Source: Takifugu bimaculatus
Taxonomy: Eukaryota; Chordata; Actinopteri; Tetraodontiformes; Tetraodontidae
Reading direction: 5' to 3'
Assembly (NCBI GenBank): GCA_004026145.2
Contig: CP034993.1
Coordinates: forward strand, 9,738,050-9,802,049
DNA length: 64,000 nt
This document shows positions 33,649-46,753 of the stretch, in pieces. The notes below the pieces were generated by a model. It made no database searches, was not told the origin of the DNA, and saw nothing but the letters and a program-made list of their open reading frames with translations. Each line of letters starts with the position of its first letter. Positions within the stretch are counted from its first letter, which is position 1. A program made the translations under genes and the position numbers.

Positions 33649-35379
33649 GAGCTGGGGCCAGGCAGCACTGAGAGAGCGAGAAAATGAGAGGTGAGGGAGA
33701 AAAATGGTACCCATCACTTTCTTCAGTTTTTTTTCTAAACTCTAACTTCAGGTTTTGGTAAAAAAAAAAAAAAGTGGATAGAATAAAAGAAAATGTGTTT
33801 CTTGGAACTGGAAAGTGATGTGGGATGGAAGCAAGGTGTTTGTTTCTGTGGTGGGTAAAGGTCTGCGCAGGCTTGGAGGGTGGGGGGAGGCCAACAGCTT
33901 GGCCGGACCTGCTTGTTATCGGGGGTTTTCAGGACCCCGAGTGTGCCGAGCTGTTGGCTCGCGTCAAAGGATGCTAGCTTCTGGTAGGGTGAAGAGTCAA
34001 TGCACTTGATTAAGGATGTGTAAGAAGCAAACAGGCTGAAGAAAGCAGCAAAGCTCTTCAGAGGATCAGAAGAGAAACACATGAAAGTGCAGACCCCTCC
34101 AACAAATATTCCACTGAATGTCTGTCTCTGCACTTCCTGCCTGGAGAATAATTAAGGCTCTCAAGACCAAGACATGGAACAAGGTTCACCCATTAGTCCC
34201 CATATAGCTCTCAAGTCTTCTGCATACCGAAGGGAAAGATGCACGCTTGGCACGTAACATCACGCTGCACTCACTCACACGCCTCTCAGCGCCTTGAGAG
34301 GAAGAGAGAGGAAATGGCAGGAGAGAGCTCAGAGTAGAGACGCGGGTCAAGGACTTGATGTGATGTGAATCCTGCTCATACCGAATTCCCATCACACGCA
34401 TCTGTTGATCGCAGAGGTAACTGTCTTTCAGCGAGGCGGCAACAGCCAAGTCTATAATTGTGAAGTTTAACCTCGACCTGTGGCGCATCCTTAGATTTGG
34501 TCTACGGCTTAAAAATAAAGGAGTGTTGGGAGGCTTCTGGAGGAGGCACGAGTTAAGCAGGTGCAATAAAGAGGACACACATAATGAGAGGAGCTGGCAG
34601 CGCCGGCTGCTCAGAGAGAAGTTATTCTCAGGACGGCCTGTCCAATTAAGTGCATTAATTGATTAAGTTGGTAAATTAAACTGGGATGGTGATGGCAAGA
34701 GTGTGAAAAGTATGAAACGCCTTCACTGTGGTGGTGATTTCGACTGCCTTGTGTGTTTTTTGGGTTGCTGGAATCTGTAAAAGTGGTTTTCCTGTAAGTA
34801 ATGTCCATAATGAGCTACCCTGATACAGGACATCTACAGCACATTATAACAGCAACCGCAGGAACCTTCACCATTGGGAAAAACCACCGAAATGAAAGTG
34901 AAACATCTTTTCTTCAACGCTGCACTTAAACCCTGAGAAAGGACCTGAGCCAGAGTACAGGGGTGTGCTTTAATCTCACTCAGGTAAATAAAGCAGCTGT
35001 ATATTGTCTCTTCTCTAAATGAGGGTTTCATGTTACATAAGAACGTGTATCGTTTCTGTGCACGTGCGCGCTGGCATTCTCAAACAACAAACATGCAAAC
35101 ATCTGAAGTGGGGGCCAAACTTTGTTCTTTCCAAGCAACTTTTTGACAAGTTCTCCTCGCACATCCTGGAGTTGTATCCAGACGTGAAAGGAGTGCTGGA
35201 GAGCAGTCATGTAGAAAGAGAGCCCTGTTACTGGAGTTATTAACAGACTCCAGTGTTTCCCCTCCTCTCAGCTGAGCTATTCAGAGCATGGCGTCCTCAT
35301 CTGCCACAGACACACGCCGACAGACAGACAGACAAAGCAGACGGACACACCGCGCAGCTCCTCCACACTCCGTGCAGTG

Positions 35380-35660
35380 ATATGTTTTTTGCCCATTTAC
35401 AACAAATTAAGTTTCCTTCAAAGTGAATTTCAAGCCTGGTTGCCTTTGGAGGGCGAGCACCTCTCTTTTCATTAATTTTCATTCTTTACCCCCCAAACAA
35501 ATGATCTACTGTACAGCCGGCTCCGTGCTACTGTCGTCGCTGCGTCTTTGATTTTCCTATGTTTTCTTTGCCTTCTCGTTTTTCTCGCGGGTAAATTTGG
35601 TCTGGCCAATGGAAAACTGTCAGAAAAGTATATTCTGATTTATTAAAGGCCCTCAGTGCT
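35380..35660. other. AT-biased intronic block, possible regulatory element
   Basis: Contains AACAAATTAAGTTTCC, CATTAATTTTCATTC and a repeat-free stretch up to GATTTATTAAAGG. No coding signal. A weak candidate for a conserved non-coding element. Confidence 0.18.
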
Positions 35661-37781
35661 ATCTGTTTTGCTGTCTGTATCCCACTGAGGAGCAGGGTCC
35701 TGACACCCAAATGAAACAGAGCGACTGCTCCCTCTTTGGCGCTCCATCCTCAACACAATCAAGGAAACGGGCACATGAAATATGCACTCGCAGAGGGCAC
35801 CGCTGTGATGTGTGTGTGTAGTGGTGGGGGGGGCAGGTCTGCCTATGAAACCCAAGAGAGAGGAGATGCAAAAATCGAGGCAGAGAATGAAGTGAAAAGG
35901 GAAGAGGAACATGCCTGCTGAAGGTTGTGTCTCTATGGAAATGACATTCATCTGCCTCCTTATTTCATGCACCAGATACTTAGAACCATCTGCAGAATTC
36001 TGGCTAACATCACTGTGCATCTTTGAGAGCCTTTCATTAGCTTAATTCACTGGAGCACCGGGGACAAGAGAAGGACAGAGAGACTGCAGAGACAAAAGAG
36101 TCAGACCGCCAAGCCATTAAGGTGTGAACAAGTTCCAATTTCCAAATAAATATTATCTCTGTCTGAGCTACCCGAAATCTGTGTGCCTTTGTGCTAACGT
36201 TGTAATAAGGATCAACAGGGGGTCAGCTCTGCATGAACATCGGGCCATCATATTCAGAAAATCTCATCTGGGATGTTTTGATCTAACAGATGAGTCGATT
36301 TACATGACTGAACGTGCGTATTCACAGAGCACGCTGCACACTGTTGGCATCAGTCAGGATTATTTTGTATTTGTGCAGATCTGGGAACAGTCATGTCTGG
36401 GAAAAAAAGAGGGGAAGAAGGGAGGACTGGTACAGCAGCGAGGGGAGGTGAGACGGCGTTTCAAGCAGCAGAGCTCTGCTCCCCTGGTGTCACAGCAGCC
36501 ACAGCCAGATTTACTTGCAAATGCTTGGACTGTGAAACAGACATCACACATTTAGAGTCCCGCGGGGAGTCCCAGAGGATTCCAGGAGAGTCTGGGGGGA
36601 CTCGGGCGGATTGGGCCGGAAATGCAGGCACATTTTCACAGCTGAGAAGAAAAGATTTGATTTAGCAGTTTTCAATAAATTATGAACCCTGCAAGGATAC
36701 AATAAAATTCAGTCACCAATTAACACTTGAAAGATTATGGTTGATGCTGCACAACCCAGTGAGGAGTGTCAGAGCAGCAATATCCCCCCCAGAGGCTGAA
36801 CTCCCCAACAGAAATCAACCTGAACGGGGTGCAACAGTGTGATTAAGCCCAACGCAAACCTTCTGATCAGCAGGGGCTAGATTATGAGTGGAAAGCCAGA
36901 GATAATGCATTTACCCACCTCCTCTGGCTCATTATCACGTTCTTGAATGCAGGAGGGAGGGTAAAGAAGCAGGGACGGGGCATGTGGAATAAAGTCAGGT
37001 GTCCTTAGGGACCCACTGGCTCGTGATAAAAGGCAATATGGCGCCATAACATCAGGACATAGATCATAAAGCTGCTTCTCTTCTGCTCTCTCTGGAGCAG
37101 CTTTCTGACTCGATTGTCTGGAACAAAAGAGAGTCACCGATTCCTGTTACCGGCATGCTGGTATGAAAGAGGCTCACTCCGACTCATTAGTGAAGCAGAC
37201 GTCGATGCCTTAATGAAGTGTTGCCAAGGCTTCGGCAAAGATAGAATGATGGCCTTTCCATCCTCTCCAGATTCTTCTCGGGCCGCTGGTTGCTGAGGTG
37301 CACTGATTTACATATCAGACAATAAAGAGTCTGGTGGGAGCGCACCAACCAAAGAGACCATCAGACCCACCAATGACCAGTACAATACCAGTAGATAAAG
37401 CCATCTGTGGTAAGGGAACATCTTGATTTTTCAGCCACTTATACAGCTATTTTCTTTGCTTTTTCTTCATGTTTACTTCTAAAAACTGTATTTTTCCCTC
37501 TTGTTTGATGTTGAGGCCAGAGCTAATGGATTCATGCACAGCGTAACACTAAAGGAAAAAAAACACCTCTTATCTGAGACATGTCTGTTTACCGATCAGT
37601 TCGTGGAAAAGCACTTTTCCTACTTGAACGCTGCCAGCTTGCCTGGCTGGGGTTTTGTCTGTCTTGATGTACTGTATGCTACCACAGTTTGGATGGTCTC
37701 ATTTGGGACTGAACAACAATAAGTCCTGTAGGGGTAAATACAGCTTGACTCTTATTCTGTTCCAACTACAGTCCAAGTTCA

Positions 37782-37805
37782 CCCCCCCCCCCCCCCGCCC
37801 CCCCT
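37782..37805. repeat. poly-C tract
   Basis: C14 followed by G and a further C-run. Prone to sequencing or assembly error. Confidence 0.9.
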
Positions 37806-38474
37806 TTGAAGAATTAGGATAACTTAATTAGGTTAATTAAGGAAAAGGTCAAACACAGACCAAACATCTAACTGAAAATGTTTTCCGGAGAAAGAGAGAT
37901 TTTTAACTGCTTCATTATTCTGCTGCCAATCCCCCCCGCCCCCTCCCCCTCCAAAAAAGCCCCACACACATTTAAAATATGAACTTTGCAAAAGAAATCC
38001 AGAACTCCTCCAAACACAGCAGGTGCATTATGAGCCCCCGTGTCTTTGTTTAAAGAGGAAAAAGGATTTCCGATGAATTTGCTCTTTGATATTTCCTTGT
38101 ATACTCGAAGTTGAATGTTTACTATTCCGGATGGTGTGTGCTTTAGGGAAAAGAGAGCCTGCAACCTCTAATCTGGAATTACGGGGCGCTCTCTCCCCAC
38201 AATGCCTGGGAACTCACGTCAGCAACATGTTAACGTCTCAAGTCTCGAGGAAAGGATTGCTCATTAAGATGACAGGTGGAATTTGCCTTTTTAAAAATGG
38301 TTTCTCTCTCTCTCTCTCCATCAGGTCTGTGGCCAGGCTCGCCCGCTGACCTTCTCTCTCCACGGCTGGAGTGGCTATTGATTGGATCTTGGCACACAGT
38401 GTACAAACACAGAGATAAGGGAGAGAGGCAGCCGGGCAGATATAGCTGCAGTGCCCACTCCACTCCCTGCCCCT

Positions 38475-38477
<3 letters not shown>

Positions 38478-38546
<69 letters not shown>
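38478..38546. repeat. (AC)n microsatellite, ~69 bp
   Basis: Pure AC run, among the longest in the window. Confidence 0.97.
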
Positions 38547-38549
<3 letters not shown>

Positions 38550-39121
38550 AGTGTTCCTGGAGACTCCTCTGAGCAGACACCCAGACATGGTACCTGAGCT
38601 CTGATAGCAGACAGGATTAGGTCTAAAATTCAATCACAGCAGTCTAAGTAATGTTAAGTCACTGCAGCTGACAGGGACCACTGCCTCTCCTCAACACAGT
38701 ACCAGCCATCTATCATCGTCTCGCTCTGATTTATGAGATTTCAGAAGAAACCAGCACCGCCGTCTCACACCGGCCGTCATCTCCACCGGTCAGTTTGCAT
38801 CTGTGTCCTTCCAGATGACTGACGGAGAGCTCGGCAACAAGAGCAGCTGCAGACACGTGCACGCACGACCACTGCTGCGAGAGCCCTGCAGTCAGAGCCG
38901 GACATCGACAGCTTCATCGCGTGTCCACATGTCAACAGTAAAGCATTCACACCTCTGAACCCGCAGACTTCAGAGCAGATTAGGGTGGGTCATCTGCCAT
39001 TTTACACATTTTTCATCCTTCTGGGCTCCAACAAGAGGCTGCGTCATGTCAGAGGTGACTAATAGTGCCACAACCTTCAGCTTACCAGCAGGGCAAGCAG
39101 AAGGAAAACTTAAACTGCTGC

Positions 39122-39200
39122 CTCTGCAGCACCTGAGAGAGGAAGAAAAAAAACAAAAAAAACACCGTCTTGGTGGGAGAGAGAGAAAAAAAAAAGGTTT
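39122..39200 (+). other. A-rich purine tract
   Basis: GAGAGAGGAAGAAAAAAAAC-type purine runs, interrupted and then resuming with GAGAGAGAGAAAAAAAAAAG. Low-complexity; no gene signal. Confidence 0.6.
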
Positions 39201-40655
39201 TCTCGACAGTCAAGACGAGCAAATAATGCACTTTAAAATCCAGATAGCCAGGGGATGTTTAAGAGGCTGGAGAGAAATGAGGAAATAGTTTAGAAAAAGA
39301 AGCATCGGACAGCTTTAAAGAGGTCTATTGAAGCAGGTCAAAGTAACACGTGTTGTCTCTTGATGTCTCCACGGACATGTCCGCCTCGGGGGAAAGAGGC
39401 TTTCTCAGATACAGTTGACAGGGTCTCGAAGAGAAAAAAAATAAGAGGAAAAAGCCAGAGAAAAAGCAGACGCTGTGACATAAACCTGTGACAACTGGAA
39501 TTTAAAAGCTGTCACTGGGAAATCTTCCAGTTTTGTGTCGTTTTGTTTAAGGAATTATGGGAAATATATTTAGTTATGAAGACATCCATGTTACAAATGT
39601 AAGATATCATTTATTAGAGACATACTTACAATTAAATAACATCAAATAAGTGAATAAAATCAGATCAACATTTTGGATTTGTATTTTTAGGAAAGATGAT
39701 GATTAAGATATAAAATTCTAAGCAACAGCAGGCCAGTGAGCTGAGCTAAACATGATATTTTGATTGGGGGAAATGGCAGAAGCCATAAACTACGTCAGAC
39801 CTGAGTCTGGCGCTGCCTGCTCCACTCTGCACGCCTCTGTGCCGGCGATACGGTGGAACCTCCAGTTGTCCACAAAGAAGAAGGCAGCTGACTGATAAGA
39901 ATTAAAGGGCCCATCTGTTTCATAATATCAGAGTCCAGCAGTGTGTGCTGACTGGCAGAGGTTTTGCACAGAAGAATGCATTACAGAAAACAAATTAGTC
40001 AGCAAGATAAGAGAATGCCAGTGCAAATGAACCTGCCTTATTTCCATCCTTAGATAACGGGAGCGCTCAGAAGGTTAAAATATATCACGCTGTCCCCGCA
40101 AAGACTCCATCCTAGAAATGGCAGCGATTCATATTTCAGGGCAGATGCATCCAGGGCGCTCTGCACATCCCTTCCCATCCTCGCTGCTGTGACCCGTGCA
40201 CACGTGTGTGGAGCTGCATATGTGCATGAGATAAAGTGTAATGGGCAGAGGGAGGCGACAGAAAAGAGAACGAGGAGACAGTAAAAGAGAAATGAGTGTG
40301 AGGGCTGGGCTGTCTGCCATCCAGGCCCAGAGAACATAAAGAGAAAAATATGGCCATAAAACGTCTCTATGAGGGTGAATACTAATACTCTGAGCTCGCC
40401 GCTCCTGTCTCTGCTCAGGCCTCGCTCTGTGCTGCACAAGCAAGAATGAAAGTTTAATACTTGGACAAGATTAAACACAACACAGGAAGAGCACAGATGG
40501 GCAGGAGAGATTAGCCTGTTTTTTAATTGACATTTTTAATGCTCTCCCAGCTTTTTTTAAAGGTTATTGTGTTTGTTCTGTAGATGGTCATGGAGGTCGA
40601 TACATGCAGCGCCGTTAATGTCTGCATTTATGAGACATCGTCTCTTCATTTTCTG

Positions 40656-40921
40656 AGGACTGGGACTGGGACTGGGACTGGGACTGGGACCGGGACTGGG
40701 ACTGGGACCGGGACCGGGACCGGGACCGGGACGGGGACTGGGACTGGGACTGGGACTGGGACTGGGACCGGGACTGGGACCGGGACCGGGACTGGGACTG
40801 GGACTGGGACCGGGACTGGGACGGGGACTGGGACTGGGACTGGGACCGGGACTAGGACTGGGACTGGGACTGGGACCGAGACCGGAACTGGGACTGGGAC
40901 GGGGACTGGGACTGGGACTGA
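40656..40921. repeat. hexanucleotide array (GGGACT/GGGACC)n, ~266 bp
   Basis: About 44 copies of a 6-bp unit that is GGGACT, GGGACC or GGGACG, with a few decayed copies near the right end (GAGACC, GGAACT, GGACTA). Regularly spaced G-triplets on the plus strand could form G-quadruplexes. Because six is a multiple of three, every frame without a stop stays open: plus reads Gly-Thr, minus reads Pro-Val and Pro-Ser/Gly-Pro. These are not genes. Confidence 0.97.
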
Positions 40922-41689
40922 CAGTGGGCTGCAGCTGGCGCAACACAACATACTTTATATTTAAGATACTTTACATGATTCTAGACTATCAAAGTGTCAG
41001 AAATGATTAAAAACAAGAAAACCCACAGAAGCGACATTATAATGTAAATTAAAATAATGTCTAAGTTGTTAAGTTTAATGTAAGGATCTATGTGCACATG
41101 TCATTACCCATTAATATCATAATGAATCTAGTTATTTGCTGTATTATTGTCTTAGCAATCTCATAGTTTTAGCATATTTATACCCAACCAAAGTTGTAGT
41201 ATTGTGAAGGATATATTTATTTACTTTTATCATCATCATATGGGTCTTTGTTGTCTGTAGCGAGGTTGAGGATATGAAGCCGACGTGAACAAAAGTTTGA
41301 TCTATGGAGGACAACAAAAGGCTCTGTGAGTTCAGGATCAGCATCTTCTTTTGGCAAAAAGTGTCCTTTGAAACGTGTGTCTGGATTATGCCATAATACC
41401 AAGAAGGATCCTTAAATTAAAAACGAATAAGTGATCCAAAAAATACTGGAGAGCGAGATGATGAATGAAGACTGGAAGGCATCTGAGTGATTGCAGGCAG
41501 TGAGGAAATCATCTATAAATGTGAATAAAACGCTTCTAAAACATAAAACTGAAGCCAAGGTTTGGAACAGGCAGATAAAAATAGAAGCTCCTTCTGTCCA
41601 TGGGTGCTACAGAGCAGCGACTCTCAGATGATTTCAGATCGAGGGCAGAAAAACAAACAAACATGAGCAGCTTTCCTCTCCTCTAATTA

Positions 41690-42060
41690 GATTTTTATAT
41701 AAAGTATGTAAAGCAGGTTTTCAGTAATAAAGCAGAAATGTTAAATTGCGGAACGACATTCCCCTTTTCTCCCATAATGAACTTGAACAGAAGCTGTTTC
41801 CAAAAACAACACAATTACACCTGGAGATCACCTCTGGCCTTGTGCATGTTGTGATTACCACTGCAAGTAACCAGACATTTAATTAATAAAGGACTGCTCT
41901 GTGGATTTGCCTGCCTCACTCACCACACCTGCTGTATTTCACGGTCACCTGCTTGTTCACAAATATACCTCCGCTGTCACGGAGGCGCGCTCTCCTCTTC
42001 CAAACGTTGGAGGGCAGGAGTAAAGCGAGCGCTAATCTCTCAGGCATTTAGTTTTTCTCC
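41690..42060. other. AT-biased intronic sequence just 3' of the agbl4 exon
   Basis: Contains CTAATTAGATTTTTATATAAAG and ATTTAATTAATAAAGG. No repeats and no coding signal. It lies immediately downstream of the exon on the minus strand, where intronic splicing or enhancer elements could sit. Confidence 0.2.
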
Positions 42061-42162
42061 TACAATTATTTGATAAGAGCAGACAAGACTAGAGGCACCA
42101 CCAACGCCACAGCCGGCCCGACCGCTGTGGCGGGAGCTCCTTCGCGCACTCGTGTCACTCAC

Positions 42163-42379
42163 CACGCTCAGTCCCAGCAGCTCCCTCTGCAGGTAGGGCA
42201 GGTTCCTGCGCTCCAGACTGGCCAGGTAGTGCTGCAGCCTGGAGTAGGTGTACGGGTAGCAGTAGGCAAACTGGTAAACGTCGTCCTCTCGGTCAAAGCA
42301 GAAGGCGAAGGACATGACGTAGTTGCGGCGGTGGTCTGGGCAGCGGTAGTAGTACACGTTTTTAGCCGGAAGCCTCTGC
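42163..42379 (-). CDS. agbl4: agbl4 (cytosolic carboxypeptidase 6, CCP6) internal exon
   Basis: 217 nt: one base completing a split codon (Trp expected from mammalian RPKW), then 72 codons from QRLPAKNVYYYRCPDHR to LQRELLGLSV. The core YVMSFAFCFDRED and YQFAYCYPYTYSRLQHYL is nearly identical to vertebrate CCP6. It belongs to the N-terminal domain shared by the cytosolic carboxypeptidases, just before the M14 catalytic domain. The acceptor has a strong pyrimidine tract ending TTCCCTTCCAG; the donor is GTG/GTGAGTG. CCP6 removes glutamates from polyglutamylated tubulin and other substrates in the cytosol and ciliary base. The next coding exon is the 40-nt one at 18258-18297. Earlier exons were searched for in 42.4-64 kb and not seen. 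Confidence 0.97.
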
Positions 42380-44889
42380 CTGGAAGGGAAAAAGGAGGAG
42401 ATCGTCTCAGATTTAAAGGAATTAAGTCATCGGTGAGAGATGTTTGGAGCGTTTGCACGTGTGTTCTTGAGCACCGGCTCATCACTGGTGACAGTCGTCA
42501 TGGCCACTAAAGGATGGTACTCGTCACCAATCGGACGGAGCCGTTGCTATGGACGCCGAGTCATAGAGATGGTAACAAAATGCCATGTTTGCCAGGGGGG
42601 CAGTAGAGAAGTTAAAGAGACTGTTGTTTCTCTTTACAAATCTCTTGTTTGGCTTGTTCACTTTCATCTGTCTTTTCCCAAATCTCTCCTGTCAGCCCCG
42701 TCTCTCGCTGACCTCACCCCGAAGAAGACGTGGGCAACAACAACGCTGCCCCCGTGCTCTGACAGACGATGCGAAACGCAACCAGGCGAAAGAGGATGTG
42801 GGGAGGTGAGTGACTGATGCCTGCGCGGTGTTGGGACCGAGGAGAAAGGTGGAATAAGGAGATAAGAATGAGATGAGAGAGAAAGGTAGCGGCAGATCTG
42901 AGCCTGATATGGAGATATTTGTGGGCATATAGTGCTAGCATCACAGAAGCCGTGTGATAACTGGGCTGGCTGCAGAACTAGCATCTCTGGCAGCAGATCA
43001 GATGGAGATCCTATCAAGGATGTGATGGAACAGGATCGGTTCATCAACAAACAGGACAGACGCCCTGAGAGACTCACCTCTAAAAAAAAAAGGACAGGGT
43101 AGAGGCGTGCAACAGCCCAATGCCTTTGCCCAGACATTAATACTTGGTTTCCGGCCACTCTGCACACGTGCAGTAAGCTAGTAAAATAAAAGGGCAAAAA
43201 TCTTTGTCCAAGTCTGACAGAGGAGGAAGGAGTGAGAGAGATGATTACCTCAGAGGAGTAGAAAGGGGGATGCACGTGGCCACATCATGGTCATCTCCCT
43301 AGAATACTAATGCACCCGGCGCCGTCACACCCACCCTCCTCATTGGAGGCAGTTCAAGTAAACTAAAAATTTCATCATGCCAAATGCTACAAGCATACGC
43401 GGATGGAGGAGAGCACGCTGTGAGGAAGATGAGCGGCAAGGACAAACCATGTGTGACACGGACGCATATACAGTAGCTCCCGATCCAACGTCGATACGCC
43501 GCTCCATTGCCGTGGTGCCAGCCCCCCCAAGGTACAGGTTAATTAAAATATGATGACACCTCACCTCTTTACATAGTCCCCCCTTCATCTCACCCATGCA
43601 AACAATCCCACCGCTCCCCGTTTCTCCTTCTTGCTCTCTCTGCTGGGCCGTGTTTGACCTTGCCAGAGACAGGAAAAGTCCTCACTATTGATTTTAATTA
43701 CTGTCACTTGTCCCGGTACAGCATTATCATTACAGGCAAGGCAAAATAGCTCTGGCTCTTCTCATATGAGAACAAGCACCCTCGAGGCCTGAACTGCAGG
43801 TGGTAGCGGGGGATTCACTCAGGTCCCACCATCAAACAGGAAAAATATTCAGTTCCTGCACATTCGCACACGGAGCCTCTTTGGATTCCCCCTGCGCTGC
43901 GGCTGACAATTTGTTTTATCTAAAACGTAGCTCCCTGCGCCTCTCCCCCTGCCCATCTCTTGATGTGGTACAGTGGCGTTGTTCCCAAACAGAGTTATCA
44001 CCGTGTGGAATGGGGGGGGGGGGCGCTTTCCCAAAACGATAACACTCACATGCGGTTTTACAATTCAGTGATTACAGAGACACACAAACAGGAATATGCA
44101 AAGAGCCCCAGTTGGAAGAGATGCAGAAAATGTGAACTATAACAAGGTTATTCCTCTGACAGCGAGCTGTGGGAGAAGTTAACAGCTTCTCATCGCAGAT
44201 TTACAGAGAAAAAGGAGACAGACGGAGAGGAAAGTAGAAGAAAGCCTGAAACGCCTGTCAATGGGTGGCAAATCAGGACTGAGACAAGAAATGGGACAGA
44301 GCTGAAAAGAGAAGACAAGGGGAGATTGAGGAGCCGCAGAGCTTCAGATGCTAGCAGGCAGCTTTTGGCCAGGTGTCACGGCGCTCGCCTCCCAGCTACT
44401 GACTCCAGCTCTAATTCTGATGACACCAGTATCGCTCTGAAGTTTGAGATGAGGGCTAAGAAATTGGTAGCCTTCATACGGGTGACATACGGCCTATTTG
44501 TTTCAAATCAGTCAGCGTAGAGGACATGCCAATCACTGCTGCTCTGGCCAGGTTTATAGACAAAAAAACCTCAAGACATCCCTCCAGGCCCACTCAGGAG
44601 CACTTGCTATGGTTTAGCTGACCCCTTCTGTTTGTCCATGGTGGCAATGGTCTGGACGCCAAACGTCCTCTTCCGCTGGTCATATGCATCCAGTATATTT
44701 CCCGGAACCACTAGTGTCTCCATTAACATGCATTTAAGGGAACATTTCATTTGCAGCCAGTGCTACATCATCAATAATTAAAAAGACAATACTTCCTGGC
44801 ATGATTCCAGGCTCTACCTTTATAAATCATCACCCAACACTCTTGTTCGGAGCGTAAAGTCGAGCAGAAAAACAGCAACAAACATGCAG

Positions 44890-44968
44890 TTTTATATATA
44901 TGTACATATATATATTCATGGGCACTCACGGTCTTGAGCGCATGAGTGTGCAAACATATATATATTCT
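44890..44968. repeat. TA-rich direct repeats flanking a short GC-richer stem
   Basis: ACATATATATATTC occurs twice (about 44904-44917 and 44954-44967), flanking GGGCACTCACGG...CATGAGTGTGC, which can pair imperfectly (GCACTCA with TGAGTGT). The AT runs are also self-complementary, so a cruciform is possible. Probably a decayed AT microsatellite. Confidence 0.5.
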
Positions 44969-46689
44969 CCAGGTATCCATCTATCTTTTTTGGATGCAAA
45001 TCCAGTTGCAACAAAGCTTTTCGGAGGCACAGTTACTAGGCAACCACTGCTTGCTTTGTAATTTGGCCAGCCTGCTGGATGGTGTGTTTGACAGTACAGT
45101 ATATTTATTAGACTTTATGAGAACACGTCCTTCAATTGTGACCAACCATTTGGCCTCAAAGTGTGACGACGCAGGGGAAAAAATCCATTGCCAGGCTTTT
45201 CCTTTGAGGTTAATCATAACCTTCTGGAGCGGTGGCGTGTGCGAGCATTAATCCAGGAGGAGGCCGGGGCTGGCGATATGAAAGTCGAGCGGTCTTCTGG
45301 CTTCGCAGGCGTGAGGTTTTGTAGGAAGCAATAATGCCCGTGAATTACTGGCTTCCTCATAACGGGAGATCTGAGCGTGGTACGCCTGTGGAGACGAAGT
45401 GCAGTGTGCTCCGACGAGGCCGAAACGTGATAAAATGAGAGAGCTGCACGGGACAACAGGAGGTGAACGATGACCACCTCTGGATGCACGACGTATTATG
45501 GCGTTGACCGGTCCAAGTTTTAAAATTTATTGCGGGTTTGACGCAGGGACTTGCCCGTTGTGGTTATGTGGTTAGATCACTGGGGCTCGTGGGTTTAGAG
45601 GTCAACCACTTGACATTTTCTGTAAAGGTAGATTCAGTCAGATATGGAAGCGCTGACATCTTTAGAATCTGAGTCGTCCACATTTAACCTGGACATGTTG
45701 CTGCTTCCAAACACAGGAAGCATTAAAGCCACTCACAAAGAGCTTATTATAGTATGTAGTTGCAGGAGTGTTTATTTTTTTAACATAACTGCTCATTTAA
45801 AAATCAGGATGTTCCTTGAATCATTTCCACTTAAGGTATTAGGTTTTAAAATCAGCAGACACCGGTTTTATAAATGGAACATTATCGTGAATATTTTAAA
45901 AGAATCAAACTCTCTGACTTGGACGGTTGCTCTGGAAACATAATCAATCAAAACTTTAGAGCTGTTTTATTACAAATCTTAGTTGAACTACGATACGGGA
46001 GGATTTACTGTGTGGCTTGAGGGGGAAAAAAATCCCCTCTTTTATTTATTGTGCCTTAAACTTTTTTAATCATCTTAATACTTCCTGAAAGTCTCCATAA
46101 AAATGCTTCCTGACGGTTGAATCACAACTAGCTAAAGTCTTTCAGTGATTCATCACTTCTTTATAAAATGTGCAGACAAATAAGTGTAGTGGGAAACTAC
46201 AAAACCAGAACATGTTGAACCAATTTGTGGTTGTTTTCTTGAATTAGATGAAGGAAAAACACCCAAGTTCACGCTTTAGCAGGTTGGCAGTGACACGGTT
46301 GGCCACTAGAGGGCCGCGTCCACAGCCTCACACAAGAGGTGACCTTTTAAAAGGTTTTAAAGAGAAGCAAATCAAAACAGCACAAAGCCTTCAGCACGTC
46401 TTTGTTCTGTGTATTCAGGAGAGGATTGACCACGCTGTGCTCCCCTGCGCCTTGACGGGCAGTGGGGCAATTAGCTGACAACACATGATCGCTGTGCCCT
46501 CACCACAATGGCGCCACTGGTCCCCAACGGGGCAACAGGGCAGGTGCATATTCGCGTGCAATAATGGGGGGCACTCAGCAAATCCACACATGCAGAGTGA
46601 AAAACATCAAGCACATATATAAAATGATGTCAACCTTTAGCCCCCTGGTGAGCTGCTAAGCTAGTCAGAGCGTGTACATGTGTGCACTC

Positions 46690-46691
<2 letters not shown>

Positions 46692-46748
<57 letters not shown>
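46692..46748. repeat. (GT)n microsatellite, 57 bp
   Basis: Pure GT run. Confidence 0.96.

Positions 46749-46753
<5 letters not shown>

Larger units (their letters stand above)
18298..42162 (-). other. agbl4: 23.9-kb agbl4 intron between the 72-codon exon and the micro-exon
   Basis: The flanking exons are contiguous in the protein (phase 0), so no agbl4 exon is expected inside. I saw no other spliced gene on either strand. The content is microsatellites, a SINE relic, a dispersed repeat with a long pyrimidine tract, a hexanucleotide array and several possible conserved blocks, all listed separately. Other parts show nothing I can name (for example 18680-19000, 19500-20700, 26900-28400, 31650-32320, 32510-33600, 33650-35380 and 36600-38450). 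Confidence 0.65.

Noticed and set aside
40557..40964. Open frames of 126, 129 and 101 residues (Gly-Thr, Pro-Ser/Gly and Pro-Val repeats)
   Set aside because: A six-base repeat keeps all three readings open. No unique sequence of coding character flanks it.
45540..45620. tRNA-like sequence (GGTTAGATCACTGGGGCTCGTGGGTTTAGAGG-type)
   Set aside because: It lacks a B box fitting GGTTCRANNCC and no cloverleaf could be drawn. At most a very decayed SINE.
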